Source: Marinobacter azerbaijanicus (GTDB taxonomy: Bacteria > Pseudomonadota > Gammaproteobacteria > Pseudomonadales > Oleiphilaceae). Taken from it: a DNA stretch of 64,000 nucleotides. The DNA is taken from the NCBI RefSeq assembly GCF_030250645.1, contig NZ_JASSVS010000012.1, positions 1 to 64,000 on the forward strand, read 5' to 3'. The notes beneath the pieces were generated by a model, which saw only the letters and a list, made by a program, of their open reading frames with translations, did not search any database and was not told the DNA's origin. The position numbers and the translations under genes were made by a program. Positions 44,362 through 52,475 of this stretch are shown one piece after another (within the stretch, counting starts at the first letter, position 1; every line of letters starts with the position of its first letter).

Positions 44362-46311
44362 ATGAACTTATTAAAAAGAACCATTTGGCTCGCGTTTTCT
44401 ATGGGTAACAAGGTGCCCATGGAAGGGGGGCGGTACGCGTTTGTTGCACTATTGGCGGTCCCGCTGACAGTGTTCGAAATCTGGTACGCCGTTGCAGGCA
44501 ATTTCGGGCGCCTGGAGCTGGCGATACTTTTTGTCGTGCCGATGTACACCATTTCTTTTCTTTCGATCAGCCACGCGCCTGATTCTTACCGCACGACTTG
44601 GGTCGACTATCTTCTGGCGCTTGTAAGCCTTGTTGCGGGCGTTTATCTAATCCTACAGATGGGGCGTTATCAGGACTGGATTGCAGGGCTGGATGTCTAC
44701 AATACCGGGGATCTGGTGGTCGCTGGTATTTATTCATTGCTGACGCTTGAATTGTTAAGGCGTTGTGTGGGGCCTGGTATTTCGGTCGTTGTATGGCTGG
44801 TCATCCTGTACAGTTTGTTCGGTGGTCATCTATCTGGTTTTTTTGGCCACCGCGGCCTGGATCTGAGCTATATGCTCGAAAGCCTGATGGTTACGCCGCA
44901 TGACGGGGGGTTGTTCTCCGCGCCTATTCAGGTGGCTGCTGTTTACGCGTTCCTGTTTATTACATTTGGCAAGTTTCTGGAGAAAAGTGGTGGCGGCGAC
45001 TTTTTCTTCAATGTGGCGGCAGTGCTTGCTGGCCGTCGTACCGGCGGCTCCGCCAAGATTGCAGTAACTTCCAGTGGACTGTTCGGCATGATATCCGGCA
45101 GTCCGGCCTCGGATGTTATGACGACCGGGTCGATCACCATTCCCATGATGAAACGTGTGGGTTATTCCCCTCGCTATGCAGCGGCTGTTGAAGCCGTAGC
45201 TTCAACAGGCGGCAGTCTTTTGCCACCGGTTATGGGGGCTGTCGTTTTCTTGATGGTTGAGTTTACCGGCATTTCTTACACAAGCATCATCGGTTCGATA
45301 CTTGTGTGCTCTATTCTTTACTATGTGGGAATCTACGTTCAGGTGCATTGCTATTCGGCCAGGCATAATGTGGGCCATATCGATGCCGTTGATATCCCCA
45401 CCTGGCTCCACACGTTCCGCACTGGTTGGATTTTCATCGTACCGATGGGGTTGCTGGTGTACGTGCTCATGAGTGGCAGAACGCCAGCGCTTGCGGCAAC
45501 TTGCGGATTGGTTGCTGTTATCGTCGTCAGCTGGTTTGTTGGTGGCAAGGCGATAACGCCCAGAAAATTTGTTCAGGGTTGTGTTGAAATCTGTACGGCA
45601 ATAGCACCACTGATCGCAGCGGTCGCCGGCGCCGGAATCCTTCTTATAGGCCTCAACGTTACCGGGCTGGCATCGAAACTGTCGGCGTTGATCTTCAGTG
45701 TTGCCGAGGCAAACCTGTTGCTTGCGTTGTTGCTGGCAACGATTGTCACAATCATCTCGGGCATGGGGATGCCGGTTGTAGCTGTCTATTCACTGGTCGC
45801 GGTAATGGTGGCGCCGGCGCTTGTCGACGCAGGTCTGACTTTGCTACAGGCCCACCTGTTTCTGATATTTTATGGAGTGGCCTCCTACATCACTCCGCCA
45901 GTTGCAGTAGCGGCTTACGTCGCAAGCAGCATTGCGGACGAGCGACCGATGGCGGTTTCCATGACGGCCGCCAAGGTGGGTCTGGTTGCGTTTACACTTC
46001 CTTACGCGTTTGTTTACAACCCCGGAATTCTGATGATCGGACCGCTGGAGACCATCGTGTTCGACGTAATCAAGGTTACCCTTGGAGTTTTGGTGATGTC
46101 TACGGCGGTTGAGGGCTGGTACCACGGCGAACTCAACCGGTATGCCAGAACGGCGCTCATAGTTTGCGGGCTTGTTGCGTTCTCCGTGTGGGACGTTGCG
46201 GGAGTTATTGGGTTGTTGTTGGCGATATTCTATCTGCTATTCAAACGCTTTGGGTCTAACGGTTCGACGCGCATTGTGTCCACTAAACCGCAGGCCGGTT
46301 TTGATAAATAA
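44362..46311 (+). CDS. TRAP transporter fused permease (4TM/12TM, TAXI-associated)
   Basis: A roughly 650-residue protein with about 16 membrane segments, joining the small DctQ-like and large DctM-like parts in one chain, as usual for TAXI systems. DctM hallmarks are GSPASDVMTTGSITIPMMKRVGYSPRYAAAVEAVASTGGSLLPPVMGAVVFLMVEFTG and VTIISGMGMPVVAVYSL, then YGVASYITPPVAVAAYVASSIA. The ATG at 44362 is chosen because the alternative at 44293 is sequestered in a hairpin loop, but neither has a strong ribosome-binding site. Confidence 0.9.
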   Translation: MNLLKRTIWLAFSMGNKVPMEGGRYAFVALLAVPLTVFEIWYAVAGNFGRLELAILFVVPMYTISFLSISHAPDSYRTTWVDYLLALVSLVAGVYLILQMGRYQDWIAGLDVYNTGDLVVAGIYSLLTLELLRRCVGPGISVVVWLVILYSLFGGHLSGFFGHRGLDLSYMLESLMVTPHDGGLFSAPIQVAAVYAFLFITFGKFLEKSGGGDFFFNVAAVLAGRRTGGSAKIAVTSSGLFGMISGSPASDVMTTGSITIPMMKRVGYSPRYAAAVEAVASTGGSLLPPVMGAVVFLMVEFTGISYTSIIGSILVCSILYYVGIYVQVHCYSARHNVGHIDAVDIPTWLHTFRTGWIFIVPMGLLVYVLMSGRTPALAATCGLVAVIVVSWFVGGKAITPRKFVQGCVEICTAIAPLIAAVAGAGILLIGLNVTGLASKLSALIFSVAEANLLLALLLATIVTIISGMGMPVVAVYSLVAVMVAPALVDAGLTLLQAHLFLIFYGVASYITPPVAVAAYVASSIADERPMAVSMTAAKVGLVAFTLPYAFVYNPGILMIGPLETIVFDVIKVTLGVLVMSTAVEGWYHGELNRYARTALIVCGLVAFSVWDVAGVIGLLLAIFYLLFKRFGSNGSTRIVSTKPQAGFDK

Positions 46312-46351
46312 TTCGTCGTTTATTGACGGTTGATTGAGGGGAGCACTAGTT

Positions 46352-47209
46352 ATGATTCACTTACACGATATTTCCTACCTTCGTCTGGGTTGCCAAAACC
46401 TGAGTGAAATGGTTGAGTTCGCAACCGATATCCTTGGCCTGGAGCTTCGCCATAAAACGGATACTCATGCCTACTTGCGAGGTGATAGCAGCGCGTACAA
46501 TATTTGTTACATTGAAGGTGATGCTGACTATGACGCCTGTGCCTTTGAAGTAAGGGAGCTCTCTGAACTTGATAAAGCAGAGAAAGAACTGGCCGCGGAA
46601 GGTATAACTGCAAAACGCGCAACCGATGAAGAGTGTGAGGAGCGCCAGGTAAACTCGGCGCTGTTCTTTGCGGATCCCAACGGCAACCGCGTTGAATTGG
46701 TGTATCGACCCTACCAGACAGGTGTTCGTTATTTTCCTGGCCGCGATGCCGGCATCACTGAGTTTGGTCACTTCGGCTTGCACACTGGTGACAGCGAGCG
46801 GGATATTCGGTTCTGGACGGAAGTGATGAGTGCCAGGGTCAGCGACAAGATCGGCGAGGGTGCTCTGCTACGCATTGACCCGGTCCATCATAAGATCGCG
46901 CTTTTTGCCTCTGAACATACCGGGGTACAACACGTTAACTTCCAGGTCGCAAGCATCGATGATGTCATGCGTTCCTGGTACTTTCTCCAGGAAAAAAACG
47001 TCCCCATCGTATTCGGCCCTGGGCGTCATCCGACATCGACTGCGATGTTCATCTACTTCCTGGGGCCCGATAAGCGCGTCTATGAGTACTCGTCCGGTGT
47101 AAAACGTATTACGGATGAGGAAAATCATACACCCCGTCAGTTTGAGATGGCACCGACCTCTTTTTGCATGTGGGGTGCAAAGCCCAATGTCGATGAATTC
47201 AGTGAATGA
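46352..47209 (+). CDS. Type I extradiol ring-cleavage dioxygenase
   Basis: A 285-residue two-domain vicinal-oxygen-chelate enzyme. Predicted Fe(II) ligands are His140 (FGHFGLH), His194 (GVQHVNF) and Glu245 (VYEYSSG). His180 (VHHKIALF) and the C-terminal YEY match catalytic positions of BphC-type enzymes. It cleaves a catechol next to the diol. Since a decarboxylase for the ring-fission product is encoded nearby, a 2,3-dihydroxybenzoate-like substrate cleaved at the 3,4 bond (as by CmtC) is proposed. The ATG at 46352 has GGGGAGC upstream. Confidence 0.9.
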   Translation: MIHLHDISYLRLGCQNLSEMVEFATDILGLELRHKTDTHAYLRGDSSAYNICYIEGDADYDACAFEVRELSELDKAEKELAAEGITAKRATDEECEERQVNSALFFADPNGNRVELVYRPYQTGVRYFPGRDAGITEFGHFGLHTGDSERDIRFWTEVMSARVSDKIGEGALLRIDPVHHKIALFASEHTGVQHVNFQVASIDDVMRSWYFLQEKNVPIVFGPGRHPTSTAMFIYFLGPDKRVYEYSSGVKRITDEENHTPRQFEMAPTSFCMWGAKPNVDEFSE

Positions 47210-47265
47210 GAGCCGACCATACGATAAAGGCCGACTTTTATCGAATCATGTTTTTGGAGATTTGA

Positions 47266-48072
47266 ATGACGAATTATCAATGTAAGCGGTTTTCCGGACA
47301 GGTAGCATTAATAACGGGCGCGGGACAAGGTATTGGTCTTGCGACTGCATGGCGTCTCGGTTACGAAGGTGCCAGGGTGGTTCTGGCTGACAAGGCTGAA
47401 AAACCGATCACCGATGCTGCCCAAAAAATGAAAGCAGAAGGTATTGAGGCAGTGATCGCGGTTGCCGACCTGTCAACTCTGGCCGGCGCCGAACTGGCAA
47501 TGAAAACCGGTGTTGACGCGTTTGGCCAATTAGACGTTCTGGTCAATAACGTGGGCGGTACGATCTGGAAGAAGCCGTTCTGGCATTACGCGGAGGAAGA
47601 GATCCGGGCGGAAGTGGACCGCTCTTTCTGGCCGCCGATGTGGTGTTGCCGTGCTGTTATTCCTCATATGCAGGAAAATGGCGGTGCCATTGTTAACGTT
47701 GGTTCAAATGCGACCATGGGGATTTTCCGGATTCCCTATTCGGCGTCAAAAGGTGGTGTGGTTGGATTGACAACATCACTTGCTATTGAGTTAGCGGACT
47801 TCAATATAAGGGTCAACTGTGTTGCACCCGGTAATACCGCGGTTAAAGAAAGGCCAACTCCGAGGCTTGATCGCGAACTGACAGAGCAGGAAAAAGCCTG
47901 GAATCAACAGTTTTATGACTACGTTAGCCGCGAGGGGCTCTTTAAGCGTTCCGCTTCGGTGGATGAACAGGCCGCGGCAATTGCGTTTTTGGCCTCTCCA
48001 GACGCTTCCTACATCACCGGTGAAATTATAGATACCGGGAAACGAGGCATGAGAATTTCGGAGGTAAGCTGA
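47266..48072 (+). CDS. SDR cis-dihydrodiol-carboxylate dehydrogenase (BenD/CmtB-like)
   Basis: A 268-residue short-chain dehydrogenase: TGAGQGIG cofactor loop, VNNVGGTIWKKPFWHYAEEEI, catalytic Ser in VGSNATM and Tyr-x3-Lys in YSASKGG. The VNNVGGTIW segment is the signature of BenD/XylL-type enzymes that oxidise cis-diols of benzoates, and similar to CmtB. In a 1,2-diol the reaction is decarboxylating; in a 2,3-diol the carboxylate is kept. The separate decarboxylase gene favours the second. GGAGA precedes the start. Confidence 0.88.
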   Translation: MTNYQCKRFSGQVALITGAGQGIGLATAWRLGYEGARVVLADKAEKPITDAAQKMKAEGIEAVIAVADLSTLAGAELAMKTGVDAFGQLDVLVNNVGGTIWKKPFWHYAEEEIRAEVDRSFWPPMWCCRAVIPHMQENGGAIVNVGSNATMGIFRIPYSASKGGVVGLTTSLAIELADFNIRVNCVAPGNTAVKERPTPRLDRELTEQEKAWNQQFYDYVSREGLFKRSASVDEQAAAIAFLASPDASYITGEIIDTGKRGMRISEVS

Positions 48073-48074
48073 AG

Positions 48075-48164
48075 ATGGAGTTTGAATCTCAGCGAATTCT
48101 CGCGCCAATGGAGGGGGGCAAGGCCTTGCCGGGAATGGATTCATCCCGGATACGCAGGTCATGA
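48075..48164 (+). CDS. Possible 29-codon small ORF coupled to the EamA gene
   Basis: An ATG at 48075 has GGAGGT 9 nt upstream (inside the end of the SDR gene) and opens a 29-codon frame, MEFESQRILAPMEGGKALPG and so on, whose TGA overlaps the ATG of the transporter gene. The transporter itself lacks a good ribosome-binding site, so this small frame may serve translational coupling. No homology is recognised. Confidence 0.3.
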   Translation: MEFESQRILAPMEGGKALPGMDSSRIRRS

Positions 48165-49057
48165 GCAGTGAATTGATTGCAGTTACGCTGTCTTTGACTT
48201 CCGCATTGATGTTTGCTTTTACCTTTACCCTTGTCAGGGTAGGGGTAAAGACGGCTTCCAGCGAAACTGCTCTATGGGTTACGTTGGCCATCAATGTGGT
48301 CTTTCTCTGGGGCTGGAGTCTCGTTGGTTATGGCTGGCAGTTTGGTGACTGGTGGCAATGGCGCTATTTTGTTCTAGCGGGTATTTTCGCCCCCCTTTTG
48401 GGGCGTCTTTTCCAGTTTCTGGGGATGGCCAAGCTTGGCTCCAACATCACAACACCGCTGACATTGACGCATCCGGTGGTATCGCTGGTGCTTGCTATGG
48501 CATTTCTTGGCGAGAGCCTGACGACTCTCGGATTGTTCGGAGCGTTGCTGGTTATAGTCGGTAGCGTGGTTGTCGGGTCTCAGGGCGGAAAAAACAAAAC
48601 TGCCAGCTTGAAAACGGTTCCGAAAACCTACCTTGTATTGCCGATGATCGCTTCTTTCTCTTATGGAATCTCGATGGTGTTCCGTAAGATTGGCATCGAT
48701 ATCGGAACGGATGCTGTTACCGCCGCAGCGGTAACAACAACGTCTTCGTGGTTTTTTGCGAGCCTCTACACTGGCGTTACCGGTGGTTTCAAGCAGATCC
48801 GCTGCACCAGAAAAGAGTTCGGATTTTTCATTTTCGCCGGTATCTTTTCGTCGTTTGGTCCGGTACTTCTCTTTTTTGCAATGCAATACTCGGATCTTGT
48901 TGTGGTGGCACCTCTGGCATCGACAACACCTTTGTTTGTGCTGCTGATGTCCTACATCTTTATTCGCGCAGACGAGATTTTTACCACCAAGGTCGTCATG
49001 GGAACCATAGCTACCGTCCTAGGGGTTATGATGGTTAGCGTGTACGGAATAGCTTGA
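48161..49057 (+). CDS. EamA/DMT-family membrane transporter
   Basis: This 298-residue protein has ten predicted membrane helices in two EamA repeats: ALMFAFTFTLVRVGVKTASSETALWVTLAINVVFLWGW in the first, YLVLPMIASFSYGISMVFRKIGI in the second, and PVVSLVLAMAFLGESLTTLGLFGALLVIVGSVVVG between them. DMT proteins export or exchange metabolites. It sits inside the catabolic cluster, so it may export an excess intermediate or import a related acid. Confidence 0.85.
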   Translation: MSSELIAVTLSLTSALMFAFTFTLVRVGVKTASSETALWVTLAINVVFLWGWSLVGYGWQFGDWWQWRYFVLAGIFAPLLGRLFQFLGMAKLGSNITTPLTLTHPVVSLVLAMAFLGESLTTLGLFGALLVIVGSVVVGSQGGKNKTASLKTVPKTYLVLPMIASFSYGISMVFRKIGIDIGTDAVTAAAVTTTSSWFFASLYTGVTGGFKQIRCTRKEFGFFIFAGIFSSFGPVLLFFAMQYSDLVVVAPLASTTPLFVLLMSYIFIRADEIFTTKVVMGTIATVLGVMMVSVYGIA

Positions 49058-49074
49058 ATCAATGAGGAGTAAAC

Positions 49075-49425
49075 ATGAATGATGCAAACGACAGAAAACA
49101 TTTCTATGTGTGTAAGGAAGACGATCTAGCGGATAATGAAATGGTGAGGATTGACCCGCCCGATCAACCTCCTGTTGTCGTTTATAAAGTTGGGGGCAAT
49201 TTTTTTGCCACAGATAACACCTGTACGCATGGAGAGGCCAGCCTGGCGGAGGGCGAGGTGGACGATGATTTTATCATAGAATGTCCTTTCCACGGTGGCA
49301 CCTTTGATATTCGGACAGGTGAGGCTGTTGATTTTCCGTGCGTGCTACCCCTGAAGTCCTATCCCGTCACGGTTGAGGGTGGGTGTGTCTATGTAAATCT
49401 TGATGAGGGTAAAGCCCCGGCGTAA
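49075..49425 (+). CDS. Rieske ferredoxin of the dioxygenase system
   Basis: A 116-residue Rieske protein with ligands Cys50-x-His52 (CTHGEASL) and Cys70-x2-His73 (CPFHGGTFDIRTGEAV), and the downstream LKSYPVTVEGGCVYV strand typical of ferredoxins NahAb/BphF/CmtAd. It shuttles electrons from the reductase to the oxygenase. GAGGAG precedes the ATG. Its presence with a plant-type reductase makes this a class III, naphthalene-dioxygenase-like electron chain. Confidence 0.93.
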   Translation: MNDANDRKHFYVCKEDDLADNEMVRIDPPDQPPVVVYKVGGNFFATDNTCTHGEASLAEGEVDDDFIIECPFHGGTFDIRTGEAVDFPCVLPLKSYPVTVEGGCVYVNLDEGKAPA

Positions 49426-49446
49426 GGCCTTTGGGCGGAGAGCGTT

Positions 49447-50439
49447 ATGATTGATTCACATACTCATGTGGTGCCTGATAACTTCCCACCTTATCCTGGT
49501 AAGGACGCCGATCATGCATGGCCTTGCATGCATTGTGGGCACGGTAACCATAAAACCGTCATGATCAGAGGTAAAGCATTCCGCGAAGTGACCGACACAT
49601 CCTGGAGTGCCACCTCAAGATTACGGGAAATGGAGGAAGAGGGCGTTGATCGGCAGGTCTTGTCACCGATGCCTGAGTTGTTGTCCTACTGGTTCAATAC
49701 ACAGGATTCACTTGCATTTGGCCGCCATATTAACGGCACGATTGCCAGCCTGGTGGCGGAGGTTCCAGATCGATTCTTCGGATTGGGCATGGTGCCTCTA
49801 CAGGATCCGGATGTTGCGGCAAAGGAAGTCAGAGTTCTTAAAAATGAGTTCGGCTTGCTGGGTGTGGAAGTGGGAAGCAACATCAATGGCGTGGCCATGG
49901 GCGACCGTCGCTTTGACCCATTCTTTGCGGCTTTGGAAGAAGAAGATATGTGCCTGTTTGTTCATGCACTTCATCCCAATAAGGATCGGTTGTATCCGTT
50001 GCCGTTGATGGAGCCTCTCGTTGCATTCCCAAATGAGAACAGCATAGGTATTGCCTCGTTCCTGGTGAATGGTGTCCTTGAGCGTTTTCCAAAGTTGCGG
50101 ATTGCCTTCAGCCATGGCGGTGGCGCATTTCCGATGACCTTGCCCCGACTTCAGAATGGCTGGGAGGTCAGCGGTGCTCTGCGGGAAGCAATGTCATTGT
50201 CACCAATGGAGCAGGCTCGTCGGTTCTGGTATGACACTCTCGTCTATGATGAAGACGCAATCTCTTATTTGACGAAAATCTATGGCATCCGGCAGGTAAT
50301 GATGGGCACGGACTATCCTTTTGTTATCAGGGATAAACACCCAGGCAAACGATTTGAGTCCCTGGGGCTCAACGAGCAGGATGTGATGGCCCTGACTGAC
50401 CACAATTGCTTGCGCTTCCTGGGATTGATGAAGTCTTAA
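49447..50439 (+). CDS. Amidohydrolase-type decarboxylase (ACMSD-like)
   Basis: This 330-residue TIM-barrel metal enzyme has metal and catalytic residues at positions that parallel bacterial ACMSD (2-amino-3-carboxymuconate-6-semialdehyde decarboxylase): His5-x-His7, Arg46, His173, His223 (FSHGGGAFP) and Asp289 (MGTDYPF). VPLQDPDVAAKEV is also an ACMSD-like segment. ACMSD decarboxylates the ring-fission product of 3-hydroxyanthranilate. Here the likely substrate is the oxygen analogue, 2-hydroxy-3-carboxymuconate semialdehyde or a 6-substituted form. Other members (gamma-resorcylate and 5-carboxyvanillate decarboxylases) are possible alternatives. Confidence 0.88.
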   Translation: MIDSHTHVVPDNFPPYPGKDADHAWPCMHCGHGNHKTVMIRGKAFREVTDTSWSATSRLREMEEEGVDRQVLSPMPELLSYWFNTQDSLAFGRHINGTIASLVAEVPDRFFGLGMVPLQDPDVAAKEVRVLKNEFGLLGVEVGSNINGVAMGDRRFDPFFAALEEEDMCLFVHALHPNKDRLYPLPLMEPLVAFPNENSIGIASFLVNGVLERFPKLRIAFSHGGGAFPMTLPRLQNGWEVSGALREAMSLSPMEQARRFWYDTLVYDEDAISYLTKIYGIRQVMMGTDYPFVIRDKHPGKRFESLGLNEQDVMALTDHNCLRFLGLMKS

Positions 50440-50505
50440 GTTCGAGCTGTGATCTTGAGATTGTCGTCGAAAAGAAATCAGATCAATAATATACGAGGGA
50501 AAAAT

Positions 50506-51525
50506 ATGCCTACCATCAAGATTGAGGGTACTGGTGAGCAGTTTGAACAAACTGAATCGCAGGATTGTATCCTTCGCGCAGGCCTTACAGCCGGCTATGG
50601 TCTGGCCTATGAGTGTAACTCCGGTGGTTGTGGTACTTGTAAATTCCAGTTGATCGAAGGCGAAATTGAAGAGCCCTGGCCCACCGCGCCGGCTCTTAGT
50701 GCCCGCGATATAAAAAAGGGTAGAAAGCTGGCCTGTCAGTGCAAAGCCAAAACTGATCTCGTGATTAAAATGCGCACCGACCCGGAATATGCGCCGATCA
50801 ATCTGCCAGCCCGGTTTGAGGCAACCCTGAGTTCCCGTAGGGATGTCACAAGTGACATTGTTGAGTTCTGCTTCCAGGCCCCCGATAGCGCGGACGCAAA
50901 GTTTCTACCAGGGCAATACGCAATGCTCACCTTTCCTGACGGCAGGGGGCCACGGGCTTACTCCATGAGCAATCTTCCCAATGGGGACGGGGTATGGGAG
51001 TTCTGGATTCGAAGAAAACCCGGGGGGGAAGTCAGCGGTGCGCTTTTCGATGAGCTCAGGGTTGGGGGTAGGATTGTCGTCGATGGACCATACGGCCACG
51101 CCTATCTGCGCGCTGAAAGTGAAAGGGATATTTTGTGTATCGCTGGTGGTTCCGGCATTTCGCCTATGCTGTCCATCGCGCGTGGCGTGTTGATGGACCC
51201 TGATATGGAAGGTCGTCAAGTACACTTCTATTTCGGGGGCAGAACGCCAGACGACCTGTGTGGACTCGACGAACTGAAAGTCCTGCCGGGTTTCCAAGAG
51301 CGTGTGCATTACCATCCCGCGATTTCGATGCCTGAAGAATCACCGGAATGGACTGGCGACACGGGATTCATTCATGAGATCGTAGAGAATCAACTTGGAA
51401 ATGAGCTTTCAAGGTTCGAATGTTATCTTGCCGGGCCGCCGCCAATGGTTCAGGCGACCACAAAGATGCTTCAGTTGCAGGGAAATGTTCCAACTGGCCA
51501 GATACACTACGATCCGTTCTATTAA
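50506..51525 (+). CDS. Dioxygenase ferredoxin reductase ([2Fe-2S], FAD, NADH)
   Basis: A 339-residue reductase. The N-terminal plant-type ferredoxin domain has CNSGGCGTC and a fourth ligand in LACQCKAKTDL; the FAD domain has RAYSMSNLP; the NAD domain has CIAGGSGISPMLSIARG and CYLAGPPPMVQATTKML. This is the NahAa/BenC/XylZ architecture. With the separate Rieske ferredoxin it most resembles NahAa. The ATG at 50506 has GAGGG upstream; the longer frame from 50449 adds unrelated sequence. Confidence 0.93.
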   Translation: MPTIKIEGTGEQFEQTESQDCILRAGLTAGYGLAYECNSGGCGTCKFQLIEGEIEEPWPTAPALSARDIKKGRKLACQCKAKTDLVIKMRTDPEYAPINLPARFEATLSSRRDVTSDIVEFCFQAPDSADAKFLPGQYAMLTFPDGRGPRAYSMSNLPNGDGVWEFWIRRKPGGEVSGALFDELRVGGRIVVDGPYGHAYLRAESERDILCIAGGSGISPMLSIARGVLMDPDMEGRQVHFYFGGRTPDDLCGLDELKVLPGFQERVHYHPAISMPEESPEWTGDTGFIHEIVENQLGNELSRFECYLAGPPPMVQATTKMLQLQGNVPTGQIHYDPFY

Positions 51526-51619
51526 CGTAACCCACGGGTTTCAAGAATCAGGCGTTCCTATAAACTGAGGCTTTTGTCTCGAACCAGGCGTGTTGTTAAA
51601 TTAGCAAGGAGTAAAACAA

Positions 51620-52468
51620 GTGCGTGTATCAAGATTGGTTGTTCGGGAAGATGTGAGACGTGCTCTGGACGAGGATCTCGGAGCCGGGGACATCACGGCG
51701 GGCCTGATTCCTTATGGACATGTTGCTCATGGGCAAATAATTTGCCGGGAACATGCTGTGTTCTGTGGAAGAGAATGGTTTGATGAGGTTTTCCAGGAGA
51801 TTGATCCCAGGATTACCATTGAGTGGGACGTTGATGACGGCGACCCGCTGATTCCCGACCAGGTATTCTGCCGCTTCTCAGGACCGGCTGGTGCACTGGT
51901 GCAAGGGGAGCGTACTGCACTCAACTTCCTCCAGATGCTTTCGGGCATCGCGACCGTATCGCGACGATACTCAGATGCGCTTAAAGGCTTTGGCACAGGT
52001 GTGAAGTTGCTTGATACCCGTAAGACCTTGCCAGGGCTTCGGGTTGCCCAGAAATACGCGACCGCATGCGGAGGCTGCGTCAATCACCGCCTTACCCTTG
52101 CGGAGTCGTTTCTGGTCAAAGAGAACCACATCGTCGCCTGCGGCTCCATCACCAAGGCTGTAGCGGTTGCGCGTCAACACAACAGCTACTCGAAACTGGA
52201 AGTTGAAGTCGAGAACCTTGATGAACTGCAAGAGGCCCTGACTGCTGGCGCAGACATGGTGTTACTGGATAATTTCACACCGCAACTGGTGCATGAGGCG
52301 CTAAAACTGAATCAGGGCCGGATGCTCATTGAGGTCTCCGGAGGAGTGAGCTGGGATACCTTGAAGGATTATGCCATAAAAGGGGTAGACTTCATTTCTG
52401 TGGGGGCACTCACCAAAGACCTGAAAGCAGTCGACTTCTCAATGCGATTCAGTTATTCCGGAACCTGA
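51620..52468 (+). CDS. nadC: Nicotinate-nucleotide pyrophosphorylase (quinolinate phosphoribosyltransferase)
   Basis: A 282-residue NadC with the active-site set conserved: Arg98 (GERTALNFLQ), DTRKT (Arg134, Lys135), NHR (His156, Arg157), Lys167 (VKENH), VEVENLDEL and MVLLDNF. It converts quinolinate and PRPP to nicotinate mononucleotide plus CO2. AAGGAG precedes the GTG start. It is co-directional with the catabolic genes, about 95 bp after the reductase, and no nadA or nadB is nearby. ModD, a paralogue in molybdate operons, is the main alternative, but the sequence follows NadC. A role in handling pyridine dicarboxylate by-products of ring fission is proposed. Confidence 0.9.
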   Translation: MRVSRLVVREDVRRALDEDLGAGDITAGLIPYGHVAHGQIICREHAVFCGREWFDEVFQEIDPRITIEWDVDDGDPLIPDQVFCRFSGPAGALVQGERTALNFLQMLSGIATVSRRYSDALKGFGTGVKLLDTRKTLPGLRVAQKYATACGGCVNHRLTLAESFLVKENHIVACGSITKAVAVARQHNSYSKLEVEVENLDELQEALTAGADMVLLDNFTPQLVHEALKLNQGRMLIEVSGGVSWDTLKDYAIKGVDFISVGALTKDLKAVDFSMRFSYSGT

Positions 52469-52475
52469 TGACCGT

